From NCBI RefSeq assembly GCF_900102545.1, contig NZ_FNBN01000005.1, positions 62,001-126,000 on the forward strand: a DNA stretch of 64,000 bases. The letters are read 5' to 3'. The position numbers and the translations under genes were made by a program. Below are positions 42,744 through 51,918 of this stretch, piece by piece (within the stretch, counting starts at the first letter, position 1; every line of letters starts with the position of its first letter). Under the pieces are notes generated by a model. It had not been told where the DNA came from. It ran no database searches and worked only from the letters and a program-made list of their open reading frames with translations. The stretch is from Chitinophaga filiformis (GTDB lineage Bacteria > Bacteroidota > Bacteroidia > Chitinophagales > Chitinophagaceae).

Positions 42744-45728
42744 TTGCCAATTACATTCAATGGCGTTAACCCCGCCCAGGCCACCGTGGCCAAATGGGAT
42801 TTGTATGAAGTCACTATTGACCTCACTGCTACTTACACGAACCAGTACGATTATTCAGACGTCGCCGTGCAGGCTATCCTTACTTCCCCGACAGGTGTGC
42901 AACGAACGGTGGATGCTTTCTGGATGGATGATTACAACCTCAATACATCTACCGGCGGCATGACACCTAGCGGGTCAGGTTTTCGTTTCAGATTTACGCC
43001 CGATGAGGAGGGCCAGTGGTCGTATATACTGTCGGGCAGCCTGCAGGGTGGAGCTCCTGCGACGAGTGCTACGTATTCCTTTACCTGCTCCGGCGTCTCT
43101 GCAACAGGCAAGGGGTATATCCGGAAAACTAACACCAATTATCTCAAATGGGATGACGGTGCGCAATACATTCCTGTAGGGGAAAATATAGCCTTCCCCG
43201 ATGGCGATGTTATTGTTTATTATAATGGTCTGCTCGGTCAGCTGGAGCCCACAGGTGTCAACTTTGTCCGCATTTGGATGGCTACCTGGGGAGTGGCGCT
43301 GGAATGGTCCAACGTTGAAGGAGGCGTCAACGGATTTGATAACCTGAAGCGATACAAGCAAACAGCAGCGAAACAAATTGATTACCTGCTCGGTCGCGGA
43401 CAAACCAACGGTTATGCCATCATGCTTTGCATCAACTATCACAACCAGTTTGTAGTAGGTGACGAGTGGCAAAACAATCCCTACAACACCGAAAAGGGAG
43501 GCCCGTGTAGTACACCGCTTGACTTTTTCAGCAACAGTACCGCAAAAGATATCTTCAAAAACCGGCTACGCTATCTGGTAGCACGATGGGGATATGCAGG
43601 TACCCTGCAAAGCTGGGAATTGTTCAATGAAGTGGACAACACGCCGTATTATAAGAGCAAGCCTGGCGACACGCCACAGTTTGACAACTCGGCTGTGATC
43701 GATCAATGGCACAATGAAATGGCAGCCTATCTGAAATCAATCGATCCTAATCACCTGGTGACAACTTCCTTTGGTGATGAGAAATATGGAGACGGCACCT
43801 GGGATAGTGCCAGCATCGATTTTACACAGGTACACAAGTACAAGAATGATCCGCGCATGCCACGTCTGCTCGCTAACCTGAATCAGCAACGCCTCAGTAC
43901 CTATTCCAAACCTGTGTTGGACGGTGAGTTTGGCATGATTGTCACTGCTACCCAGGAGAAAGATGTTGATCCCAATGGCGTCAGCATGCACAATGTAATG
44001 TGGGCAACGCTGCTGAGCGGCTCCATGGGCGCCGCCATTCCCTGGTGGGAACATTGGGTGCACGAACAGCACCTGTATCCGCACTTTTCACGGCTGGCGG
44101 CTTTTAAAGACATAGTGCCCTTTGTGAGTGGCAATTATCAGAAGGCGTTCCCGACTTATTCTAATACGAATCCGGCCGACCTGACCATTATCCCTGAAGG
44201 GATGTGGCCTGTAGATCCCAGTAATCCTCCTCCACCTGTGGTGGACTTTACACTGGACAATGAAGGCGAACTGACGCCCGGGCTAAGCGAGCTTCCTCAG
44301 TTTGTCTGGGGCGCTACAAATAACAGCACTTTGCGCAGACCGCCCACCTTCCTCGTCAATTACCTGCAGGCAGGAACCTTTTCAGTAGTGGTTGCAGAAG
44401 TCAGTCAATGGGGTGGTAACGTCAACATTTATGTAGACGGTGTGCTGCTGCTTGACCAGGTAGCGCAGAATGGCTTTACCTATACGGTGCCTGTCAGCGC
44501 AGGGCAACATTCTATTAAAGTTGATAATCTCGGGACTGACTGGATACTGGTGTCTCAATTCAGGTTTATCAACGCAGTAGGGCCTTACAATCTATATGCC
44601 CTGAAGAGCGCTGATAACAGCCAGGCGGCAGGTTACATACAATACAGGTTGTACAACCATCAGTATTTTATCGATAACAACACTACCACGCCTCCACCGC
44701 CAGTACCTGCAGGTGCAATTGTAAATGTACCTGGTATGAACAACGGTACGTATACTGTCAATTTTTACAGTTGTGCACCTGCTGGCACTACAGCTCCTGC
44801 ACAACCCATTGGCACCCGTACTGCCACTGTGACCAATGGTGTGTTAACCTTCGACCTACCAGAAGTGTCCTGGGATATTGCATTTACCGCTACCCTTAGC
44901 ACCTCGGCTGCGCTTAGCACACCTGTATCAGTAACACCTACACTAGGTTGGGGGGCAACGACCGCATCCGTCTTTACAGTAGACAATAACGGCATAACGC
45001 CAGGTGCTGCCAGCCTGGGCATGTTTGTTTATGGTAGCCAGGCCAATACGCAATACCGCAATCCAGCTACGTTTGTTGTTAACTACGCACAGGCGGGATA
45101 TTTTGAAGTGCGTACTGCTGCCACCATATCAGTTGGTTCCCCTCGTTTAACGATATATGTGGACGACGTTAAAGTACTTGACCAGGATGCTGTTGTTAAC
45201 ACTTCTTATGTTGTCGTTATCACGCCGGGACTGCACCGGATCAAGGTAGATAATCTTGGTGGCGACTGGACACAGGTGGATCATTATTCCTTTGTGCCAT
45301 CGCTTGCTTCAGGCCTTCCCGCGCCTGGCCAGACAGTGGGCGCCAGAACGCTTGTGCCAGGGTATCCGTGGGGAAGCAAACCTCCGGTAAACACGTTTAC
45401 TCTTCTCGAAGATGGCTCATTAACGCCGGATGCTTCCAACCTGGCCATGTACGTATATGGCGAACCTGCTCATCCGGAGTACTATAATCCTGCCAGCATC
45501 AATGTAAATCTTTCCCAGGATGGATATTTTAAGCTGACAGTCGCTTCTGTTTCACAGAACGGCGCGCGGGTAAGTATTTATGCAGATGCTGTGCTGGTGA
45601 CCGACCAGGTGGCAATCGCCAATCTTTCCTATGTGGTAGCCCTTAAAGCCGGCACGCACAACATCACTGTCGATAATCTTGGTGGCGACTGGTATTTGTC
45701 TGGCACATTAGTATTTGATGTTTTGTAG
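42744..45728 (+). CDS. DUF5060 / GH5-like glycoside hydrolase with three C-terminal repeats, TTG start
   Basis: 994 residues. An N-terminal DUF5060 Ig-like domain (about 12-115, ATVAKWDLYEVTIDL) precedes a TIM-barrel glycosidase of clan GH-A (about 130-470): FVRIWMATWGVALEW (174-188), acid/base Glu296 in WELFNEVD and nucleophile Glu395 in VLDGEFG. Three repeats of about 110 residues follow. The only usable start is TTG 42744, because TAA occurs in frame at 42732; no signal peptide is visible, unusual for a family that is normally secreted. Either the N-terminus is lost or frameshifted, or export uses another route. Specificity is not readable; the SusCD pair 2 neighbours suggest a plant polysaccharide. 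Confidence 0.85.
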   Translation: MPITFNGVNPAQATVAKWDLYEVTIDLTATYTNQYDYSDVAVQAILTSPTGVQRTVDAFWMDDYNLNTSTGGMTPSGSGFRFRFTPDEEGQWSYILSGSLQGGAPATSATYSFTCSGVSATGKGYIRKTNTNYLKWDDGAQYIPVGENIAFPDGDVIVYYNGLLGQLEPTGVNFVRIWMATWGVALEWSNVEGGVNGFDNLKRYKQTAAKQIDYLLGRGQTNGYAIMLCINYHNQFVVGDEWQNNPYNTEKGGPCSTPLDFFSNSTAKDIFKNRLRYLVARWGYAGTLQSWELFNEVDNTPYYKSKPGDTPQFDNSAVIDQWHNEMAAYLKSIDPNHLVTTSFGDEKYGDGTWDSASIDFTQVHKYKNDPRMPRLLANLNQQRLSTYSKPVLDGEFGMIVTATQEKDVDPNGVSMHNVMWATLLSGSMGAAIPWWEHWVHEQHLYPHFSRLAAFKDIVPFVSGNYQKAFPTYSNTNPADLTIIPEGMWPVDPSNPPPPVVDFTLDNEGELTPGLSELPQFVWGATNNSTLRRPPTFLVNYLQAGTFSVVVAEVSQWGGNVNIYVDGVLLLDQVAQNGFTYTVPVSAGQHSIKVDNLGTDWILVSQFRFINAVGPYNLYALKSADNSQAAGYIQYRLYNHQYFIDNNTTTPPPPVPAGAIVNVPGMNNGTYTVNFYSCAPAGTTAPAQPIGTRTATVTNGVLTFDLPEVSWDIAFTATLSTSAALSTPVSVTPTLGWGATTASVFTVDNNGITPGAASLGMFVYGSQANTQYRNPATFVVNYAQAGYFEVRTAATISVGSPRLTIYVDDVKVLDQDAVVNTSYVVVITPGLHRIKVDNLGGDWTQVDHYSFVPSLASGLPAPGQTVGARTLVPGYPWGSKPPVNTFTLLEDGSLTPDASNLAMYVYGEPAHPEYYNPASINVNLSQDGYFKLTVASVSQNGARVSIYADAVLVTDQVAIANLSYVVALKAGTHNITVDNLGGDWYLSGTLVFDVL
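44238..45718 (+). repeat. Three protein repeats of about 110 residues in the DUF5060 enzyme
   Basis: Copies near 44238-44570, 44969-45294 and 45393-45718. Each starts FTLDNEGELTPG-like, has a NPATFVVNY or similar strand, IYVDGVLLLDQ-like centre, and ends HSIKVDNLGTDW / KVDNLGGDW / TVDNLGGDW. They look like beta-sandwich carbohydrate-binding modules. A proline-rich linker (TTPPPPVPAG) and another Ig-like piece separate copies 1 and 2. Confidence 0.85.
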
Positions 45729-45818
45729 TTATAGCTGCACGGACTTGTTTCGTGTAAAGAATGATACAAAGCTCTGACCAAGGCGTGTTGTACATTCTCT
45801 TTTCTGGTATGATGTAAG

Positions 45819-45856
45819 TAGGCCGTTAATTAATTTTGACGGCCTATTTACTCTTT
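45819..45856 (+). terminator. Probable terminator after the DUF5060 enzyme
   Basis: TAGGCCGT (45819-45826) pairs with ACGGCCTA (45839-45846), followed by TTTACTCTTT. Confidence 0.65.
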
Positions 45857-46215
45857 ACCAATATCATTACTGGCGATCGATAATTAAAATAAATAAATTA
45901 TAATAATCTCCTATAATCATTACCTGTATTGCGTTTCACCTATTAACCAAATTCATACAGTAGCAAAAAATACTGATAGCAATTTGAAAAAATATTTATA
46001 ACTTAACATAAGCAAATACGTTGTATAAGATCCCTCACCCCAATTTCCTCTACGCGAATAAGATGATGGTTAAAACGCGTAACACGAAGATGAAATACAT
46101 GTGAGGCTACAATATTTCATTCGTCATTAAAAGTAATAATCCAGTATATAGCCGGGCGATAGAGTATGCCTGATCACTAATAGAGTTATTTCTTAAAGCT
46201 TGTTTATAAGTTCAT
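45857..46215. other. AT-rich intergenic region, nothing recognised
   Basis: About 360 bases with low GC and no open frame, palindrome or promoter box that I can support. It probably holds the promoter of the following three-gene set. Confidence 0.4.
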
Positions 46216-47094
46216 GTGAATGATATCATGAAGAATGTTGGAAACGGACGTCCAGCCCCAAGGCGCCGTATGAACTGGATATGGATCAGTGGAGTGGCTT
46301 TCCTGCTGTCCTTACTGGCCGCAGGTATAATGATCTTCTTTGGCAAACAGTTAGCAGACCTTGGGATCACGGGAAATATTTATTACATCATTCTTATTCC
46401 CCTTGGATTCAGCAGTGCAGCTTTTCTCGCAGGCGCTATGAAGTCGTATGCTTCCTTTACATCAAATGAAAGCGTTACCTACGGGAAGTTACAGTTGACA
46501 GGGCCTATCGTGATATTTGCCCTTGTTGTAGGCGGTGGATTTATTATGCCCAATTACAATAAGAAGGAAGCCTTTGACCTGAAGATGCGTATTATCAGCA
46601 ATGGTCAGCCCATGAATACCTTGAATGAAGGCACGGTGACGTTGTATATAGGAAAAGAACCTAAGACAGTGAATATCCATGAAGGAGAGGTGGCGTTTTA
46701 TAACATACCTGAAAAGTATCACAACAGGAAAGTCAGGATAGTGCCTTCCATTATGAACTATCAGCTGGCAGATTCCAACGAAGTGCTGATCTCTAAAAAT
46801 GAAGACTATGTGGATATTCATGTTACCAGGACCCGGGAATCAACGTCCACATTGGTCAGAGGCTCTGTGCTTGATCAGAAGAATATGGCTGTGGCACATG
46901 CATTGCTTGATTTCTCCAGCGGACTGGCCACCTGTTATACAGATCCTAATGGCAACTTCTCCCTCACAGTACCATTGCCCTCAGGAGAGAAGACACAGCT
47001 GAAGATTGTCACGGATGGGATCACAAGGTTCAACGAAGTAGTAACTATTTCATCAACAATACCAATTGATCTGAGAATAGATAAGACCCCTTAA
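46216..47094 (+). CDS. Inner-membrane protein with C-terminal Ig-like domain
   Basis: 292 residues: three hydrophobic helices (about 22-43, 52-75, 92-110) after a basic N-terminus (GRPAPRRRMNW), then an extra-membrane part with two beta-rich regions. The last (about 205-285, VRGSVLDQKNMAVAHALLDF and CYTDPNGNFSLTVPL) looks like a carboxypeptidase-regulatory-like fold. GTG 46216 or ATG 46228 could be the start. I do not recognise the family. The next gene begins 10 bases later and also carries a similar Ig-like module. Confidence 0.7.
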   Translation: MNDIMKNVGNGRPAPRRRMNWIWISGVAFLLSLLAAGIMIFFGKQLADLGITGNIYYIILIPLGFSSAAFLAGAMKSYASFTSNESVTYGKLQLTGPIVIFALVVGGGFIMPNYNKKEAFDLKMRIISNGQPMNTLNEGTVTLYIGKEPKTVNIHEGEVAFYNIPEKYHNRKVRIVPSIMNYQLADSNEVLISKNEDYVDIHVTRTRESTSTLVRGSVLDQKNMAVAHALLDFSSGLATCYTDPNGNFSLTVPLPSGEKTQLKIVTDGITRFNEVVTISSTIPIDLRIDKTP

Positions 47095-47104
47095 TCTGAT
47101 ATAT

Positions 47105-48094
47105 ATGCCAAAAGGATGTTTGATATGCTGCCTTGCAATATGCCTGCTATTGCTTACTCATGTTTGTTTCAGCCAGAACGTCAGACGGTTTAAAGGAAGA
47201 ATAATGCTTTTCGATGGAAGCAAAGCACTGAACAATATATCTGTGAGGCTGGTGGACCAGGGAAGGGGAACTACCGGTACAGACGGGCAGTTCATCATCC
47301 CTATTAACAACAATGTCAGTACGGTTACACTGGAACTGGTAGATAGTGATCAGAGCATCCTGTATCCGCCGGGAGGCAATGTAGCAGTACCCAAAGATAG
47401 TAGTGTTGCTATTGTATTCATTGTCGGAGATTCACCCAAGGATATCCTTACCCGTGCAGTTGCCAGAAGTAATAACGAGATTAAAAACGGATTGCTGCAA
47501 CTGGGTGTGAAGCAGGACGGTATAGAGCAGTCGCTGGTTGCCTTCAGGGAGGAGATCCAGAAGATGACCAATATCAAACTGGAAGATCTGAAAGACCAGA
47601 TAGACCTCGACAGAAGAAGAAAAGAATTTTATCCTCAGCTGGCGGCTGCTATCAATAATTATACGAACGAGGCAAAAGACCTGAAGGATGCTTTTAAGTT
47701 CACCGCACGGCATGCATTTGAGGATCCACAGGCCATGCAGGTATTGATAGATGCGGTGAACAGTTATAATGAAGCATTCGAAGATATCAACAGGAAACAC
47801 AGCGGATATGAGAAAATGGTGGCAGACTTATGGGAGAGTGAAGCGAAGGCCACTGAAGTAAGGGAATGGTTCAATTATGCATTGGGTGAGCTGCATAGCG
47901 CCAATATCTTCACATTGAATTTAAAGATAAGAGACATCAATGAATATAACAGGGGAGAGATCAAAGGTGGGCGGAAAAAGGACTTTAAAGATACCGTTAT
48001 GCGGGAGATAGAAGCCTCGCAACTGCAGCTGGAAAGAAGGTTGCAGGAACTGGACAACAGGGCGCAGATCCTCTTAAGCAGACTGGCGATGTAA
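47105..48094 (+). CDS. Secreted coiled-coil protein with N-terminal Ig-like domain
   Basis: 329 residues: signal peptide (about 1-23, ending VCFSQ), a carboxypeptidase-regulatory-like domain (about 25-115, FKGRIMLFDGSKALNNISVRL, GTTGTDGQFIIPI), then a long, charged helical region (about 120-329) with heptad character (EEIQKMTNIKLEDLKDQIDL near 150; LQLERRLQELDNRAQILLSR at the end). Family not recognised. It may be a periplasmic stalk or scaffold. It is tightly linked to the membrane protein before it and the IPT/TIG protein after it. Confidence 0.72.
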   Translation: MPKGCLICCLAICLLLLTHVCFSQNVRRFKGRIMLFDGSKALNNISVRLVDQGRGTTGTDGQFIIPINNNVSTVTLELVDSDQSILYPPGGNVAVPKDSSVAIVFIVGDSPKDILTRAVARSNNEIKNGLLQLGVKQDGIEQSLVAFREEIQKMTNIKLEDLKDQIDLDRRRKEFYPQLAAAINNYTNEAKDLKDAFKFTARHAFEDPQAMQVLIDAVNSYNEAFEDINRKHSGYEKMVADLWESEAKATEVREWFNYALGELHSANIFTLNLKIRDINEYNRGEIKGGRKKDFKDTVMREIEASQLQLERRLQELDNRAQILLSRLAM

Positions 48095-48130
48095 CAGACA
48101 GCTTATTAACAGTACTACAAAATAACGCTT

Positions 48131-49132
48131 ATGAAACAGTTGCTAAGGATCAACCAGCTATACCTGCTGTTGCTGATCATACTGTTTACCGGTCCGCAGT
48201 GCGGCAAGTCAAAGAAGGAGGTAATACCGGTTCCCTCGCTTAGTTCGGTGTCTCCGGTAAAAGGTATTGTAGGAGAACCTGTAACGGTGAGTGGTCAGAA
48301 TATTGGCAATGCCGACAAGGTAACGTTCAATAGTATTGCTTCTACCATTGTGTCGAATACCAGTACAACCATCACCACGGTGGTGCCTGCGGGTGCTACT
48401 GTAGGTGCCAATAAGGTAGCTGTGACCACCAGCGGAGGTAAATCAAATGAGCTGTCATTTGAAGTAGTAAAAGAACCGGATAATGTAGATCCCCAGCCGC
48501 CGACACTCAGTAAGATCATTCCTGCGGCCAACTTTACAGAATATCCGGTGCTGATCTATGGGGATAATCTCTCCGGTGCTATTCATGTTACCTTCAATGA
48601 TAAAGAGGCGGTTGTTTATACAAACAATAAAAAGGTGATCACCGCAACAGTGCCGAAAGATCTGTCTGCCGGTGCGGTGACTGTAAAGGTGACGACTGTC
48701 AAGGGAACATCTACGATCAACTTCCAGGTATCAGGAGCGCCACCTGCAGGTCCTGCCAGTGTGAACTTCTCTATCATTGCTATTCCTCCTCCCGCCTATG
48801 TACCTACTATTTCCAACAACTGGAGTTGCGGCCTATTCTCGCAACAAGATGGCAACAACTTCGTTGATCTTAATACAGATGACGGCACATTCAATTATGA
48901 TGTGACCGGCACTTATGAATATCATTTCAATACAGTGAAAGATTATAACGACCTTAACTACATTGAGTTTACCAACAAGAAGACAGGAGAAACTTTCGCA
49001 GGACAATTCTCCTCTTCATCAGCTAATCCGTGTGTGTTGAAGATGGTGCTGATATCTTCGAAGACAGGGACGATTTCAACATGTACGTTTGACAGGAGGT
49101 CAAATGATTCTAACCTGCAGTGTGATCAGTGA
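48131..49132 (+). CDS. IPT/TIG-domain envelope protein
   Basis: 333 residues: hydrophobic signal (about 1-24) with Cys24 (GPQC), so it may be a lipoprotein though the lipobox is poor. Two IPT/TIG Ig-like domains follow (about 35-115, PSLSSVSPVKGIVGEPVTVS; 122-202, PTLSKIIPAANFTEYPVLIYG), then a C-terminal domain of about 120 residues with three cysteines. IPT/TIG domains often mediate binding at the surface. Its stop lies 4 bases from the stop of the convergent barrel gene. Confidence 0.8.
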   Translation: MKQLLRINQLYLLLLIILFTGPQCGKSKKEVIPVPSLSSVSPVKGIVGEPVTVSGQNIGNADKVTFNSIASTIVSNTSTTITTVVPAGATVGANKVAVTTSGGKSNELSFEVVKEPDNVDPQPPTLSKIIPAANFTEYPVLIYGDNLSGAIHVTFNDKEAVVYTNNKKVITATVPKDLSAGAVTVKVTTVKGTSTINFQVSGAPPAGPASVNFSIIAIPPPAYVPTISNNWSCGLFSQQDGNNFVDLNTDDGTFNYDVTGTYEYHFNTVKDYNDLNYIEFTNKKTGETFAGQFSSSSANPCVLKMVLISSKTGTISTCTFDRRSNDSNLQCDQ

Positions 49133-49136
49133 ATCA

Positions 49137-50084
49137 TTAGTGTAATACATACCGTAAGCTGAGACTGTAGGTGTTAAAGTCGGGATAGTTCTTTCCTTTT
49201 ATGTCATTGGCGTAATAGCCATTGATGAGTAAGCGGCGGGTGATCTGGTATTGTACTCCGCCGCCAACCTGCATCGTATAGCGGCTGTAAGACCAGCTGT
49301 TATTCTTGCTGAACATAGGAATATAATTAAACAATATAAAAGGGATCGTTTTCCTGGGGATTAAATAACTTAAGTACAGGGATAAGGGAGAGTAGAATGC
49401 TGCCGGCACATTCTCTCTTTCAAATCCATATTGCAAACCAAGTTGGGAAAAGAGGAAGAGACGTTCACTCAATGGCTGGTTGTACAGGAACTGAGACATG
49501 AGAAAGATCTGGTTGTACCCTAACACATACTGCTTCTCACGATCGATACCAGTCGGGAAGATGACACTGCTTTGTATAGTAAAATTATAATTCCTTCTTA
49601 AAGGCCTCCATCTTATCCTTGCTGCTATAGATGTAATAGCTCTTGCAAATCTGCTGTTGCCTTCCACACCGGAGTCAAATACCTTAAACATAGAACTGGT
49701 TCTGTCCTGGTCTATTCTTCCCATCACAATATTCACATCTATTCCTGCATTGAACCGCGCATGTTTTGATACGCCGTATGTTGCCTGTATGGTGCGGTAG
49801 AGGTATGTTTGACGGGCATTAAGATCGCCGAGGTGTCCGTCGTCATCTCTGTAATTATTGGCAGATATCATCGAAGCAAAGAAGTTTAATTCTACCTGTT
49901 TGTAATTGATGAGTACAGATGATACAGCAGGAATGAAAGGAGACAAGCGGGATGTAGAGTCTTTTAGCCGCTGGTACTTTTCTTCCAGTTGCTGGTAGTG
50001 ACTGGTAGTGTCCTTTTCCTGGGCGAGTATGGAATGAGTAATATATAACATGAAAATGATGAGTATACACGTTTTCATAATCAT
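49137..50084 (-). CDS. Outer-membrane beta-barrel-like protein
   Basis: About 315 residues from the MIMKTCIL start; a longer form from 50105 adds MSHHLTP. Signal peptide ends near ILAQ. A short coiled segment (HYQQLEEKYQRLKDST) precedes a barrel-like part of alternating strands, ending in NTYSLSLRYVLH, a C-terminal aromatic strand typical of outer-membrane proteins. Family not recognised. It converges on the IPT/TIG gene and is divergent from the sigma operon. Confidence 0.75.
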   Translation of the reverse strand: MIMKTCILIIFMLYITHSILAQEKDTTSHYQQLEEKYQRLKDSTSRLSPFIPAVSSVLINYKQVELNFFASMISANNYRDDDGHLGDLNARQTYLYRTIQATYGVSKHARFNAGIDVNIVMGRIDQDRTSSMFKVFDSGVEGNSRFARAITSIAARIRWRPLRRNYNFTIQSSVIFPTGIDREKQYVLGYNQIFLMSQFLYNQPLSERLFLFSQLGLQYGFERENVPAAFYSPLSLYLSYLIPRKTIPFILFNYIPMFSKNNSWSYSRYTMQVGGGVQYQITRRLLINGYYANDIKGKNYPDFNTYSLSLRYVLH

Positions 50085-50248
50085 TGGAGTTAAATGATGT
50101 GACAATCTGATTGGGGGATAGAGATGCTGGGAGTGGGGAATTGTGAGTAAATTTACTTAATTTTTTGGATAGTAATTCTGCTGATATTTTTTATTCCTGC
50201 AATTCAGATCTTTACCTGCTGGTTGGCAGACTTAATAAAAACCTAACA

Positions 50249-50277
50249 TTGAAACCCATTCCCACCCCTTAGATTTG
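50249..50277 (+). promoter_or_regulatory. Bacteroidota-type promoter of the sigma operon
   Basis: TAGATTTG (50270-50277) fits the TAnnTTTG -7 consensus and TTG (50249-50251) lies about 18 bases upstream. The predicted transcript start falls at or beside ATG 50283, so the mRNA may be nearly leaderless. A 12-bp palindrome AGTAAATTTACT lies at 50146-50157. Confidence 0.55.
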
Positions 50278-50282
50278 TGCTA

Positions 50283-50846
50283 ATGGCACGCCATTCCTTT
50301 GACGACGAAAAATACCTGCAACTCTTCATCTCTGGTAGCGAAGATGCGTTTGACGCTATCTTTAAACGTTACTATGAAGGATTGTTGCAGTTTGCAAAAG
50401 TGCTCCTGCCTTACCCCACCGACGAAGCTGAAGACATCGTCGCGGAGATGTTCTGTACGCTGTGGCATAGCCGCCGCCAGATAGCTATTTCTACTACTTT
50501 AAGTGCCTATTTATATGTCTCTGTCAGGAACAGGGTGTTTGACTATTACCGCAAGCGGAAAACTATTTTTAATCTCTCCGAAGATGTATTGGTGGAAACA
50601 CCTGGTGAAGACCATCAGCAGCCTGACCGTCAGCTGATGTATAAAGACGTTACCTCACAGATACAGCAGCTGATCACCCAGTTACCTCCTCAGATGCAGC
50701 TGGTATTTAAGATGCACCGTTATGAAGGATTTAGTTATGATGAAATTGCAGATCTGTTAAATATATCTGTTAACTCCGTAAAGACACATATGTTCCGCGC
50801 GTTGAAAATCCTCAAGACAGCCTACCCAATATTACCAATATGTTAA
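50283..50846 (+). CDS. ECF-type RNA polymerase sigma factor
   Basis: 187 residues from ATG 50283 (an in-frame GTG at 50277 lies inside the -7 box). Sigma region 2 (about 15-82, AFDAIFKRYYEGLLQFAKVL, DEAEDIVAEMFCTLW) and region 4 (about 125-180, LPPQMQLVFKMHRYEGFSYDEIADLLNISVNSVKTHMFRALKIL) are clear. It belongs to the FecI-like group used by Bacteroidota to switch on SusCD operons. It is followed by its FecR-type anti-sigma factor. Confidence 0.93.
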   Translation: MARHSFDDEKYLQLFISGSEDAFDAIFKRYYEGLLQFAKVLLPYPTDEAEDIVAEMFCTLWHSRRQIAISTTLSAYLYVSVRNRVFDYYRKRKTIFNLSEDVLVETPGEDHQQPDRQLMYKDVTSQIQQLITQLPPQMQLVFKMHRYEGFSYDEIADLLNISVNSVKTHMFRALKILKTAYPILPIC

Positions 50847-50910
50847 CTCCGTTTTTCCTGTCACGAGCCTAGTCATTCTTTTCGTCCTTCTCTTGTAAAC
50901 AGAAAAAGGA

Positions 50911-51918
50911 TTGGAACAAAAGGAACTTTACTTACTGATCACCCGACATTTTAATGAACAGACCGTTCCATGGGAAGAAGATTTCCTGGCTGAATGGCTG
51001 GAAAGTGCGGAAGAAAACAGACAAATCTATCGCGTCCTGAAGGATATATGGCTGGCCAGCCAGCAACCGCATGATGAAGCATTGGTTGCTACCGCTTTAC
51101 AGGATGTAAAACAACGCATCCATGGCCGTCAGCATAAGGGATTACTGACTATTATAAGCAGATACCGCTGGCAGACGGGTGTTGCCGCTGCTGTTGCAGG
51201 TATTATTATAAGTAGCATTCTCTTTTTAAGACAGTCATCACACCGGCAGGCACTCGCTTATATAGAGAAAAAGACACTGCCAGGGCAGCTGCTGAAAGAC
51301 ACGATGCCGGATGGTACGATTGTACATCTGGCGCCGAAGAGTGTTATCCGGTATACACAGGAGTTTGGAAAACATGACAGGAACATCATCCTGGAAGGAC
51401 AGGCTTTCTTTGAAGTGACCAAAGATGCACATCAGCCTTTTACAGTGCAGGCAGGAGATCTGTCTGTGCAGGTATTGGGTACCCGGTTCAATGTAACATA
51501 TTATAAAGGAGTGGACAGTGCTGCCGTATCATTGGTGGATGGAAAGGTACAGGTAAATGTGCCTGCACAGCAAAAGCAGTATGAACTGCAGCCAGGACAG
51601 GAATTATATTATGATAGCCATGAACAACATGCTTATACCCGGAATTATGATGTGGAAGCTATTACAGGATGGACTTCCCGCCTGCTGGTATTCCGCAATG
51701 AACCGCTGTCGGTTGTAGCACAAAAACTGGAGCAATTATACGATGTCGAGATCACCTTCGCTGACCCGTCTATGGCCGGTTATAAACTCTTCGCCCGGTT
51801 CAATGATAAACCGCTGAAGTATATACTGGATGTAGTCAAAGCAACAGATAATCTTGATTATACCATCAACGGAAGACAGATCCGTTTCACCACACACAAC
51901 GCCTATCACTCACGCTAA
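50911..51918 (+). CDS. FecR-type anti-sigma factor
   Basis: 335 residues with TTG start at 50911 (stop in frame at 50896; no ATG fits). A cytoplasmic sigma-binding region (1-85), one membrane helix (about 90-108, VAAAVAGIIISSILFL), a periplasmic FecR domain (about 125-215, GTIVHLAPKSVIRYTQEFG) and a C-terminal DUF4974 domain (about 255-330, FRNEPLSVVAQKLEQLYDVEI). It relays receptor occupancy to the sigma factor. The stop is directly followed by the receptor start. Confidence 0.93.
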   Translation: MEQKELYLLITRHFNEQTVPWEEDFLAEWLESAEENRQIYRVLKDIWLASQQPHDEALVATALQDVKQRIHGRQHKGLLTIISRYRWQTGVAAAVAGIIISSILFLRQSSHRQALAYIEKKTLPGQLLKDTMPDGTIVHLAPKSVIRYTQEFGKHDRNIILEGQAFFEVTKDAHQPFTVQAGDLSVQVLGTRFNVTYYKGVDSAAVSLVDGKVQVNVPAQQKQYELQPGQELYYDSHEQHAYTRNYDVEAITGWTSRLLVFRNEPLSVVAQKLEQLYDVEITFADPSMAGYKLFARFNDKPLKYILDVVKATDNLDYTINGRQIRFTTHNAYHSR

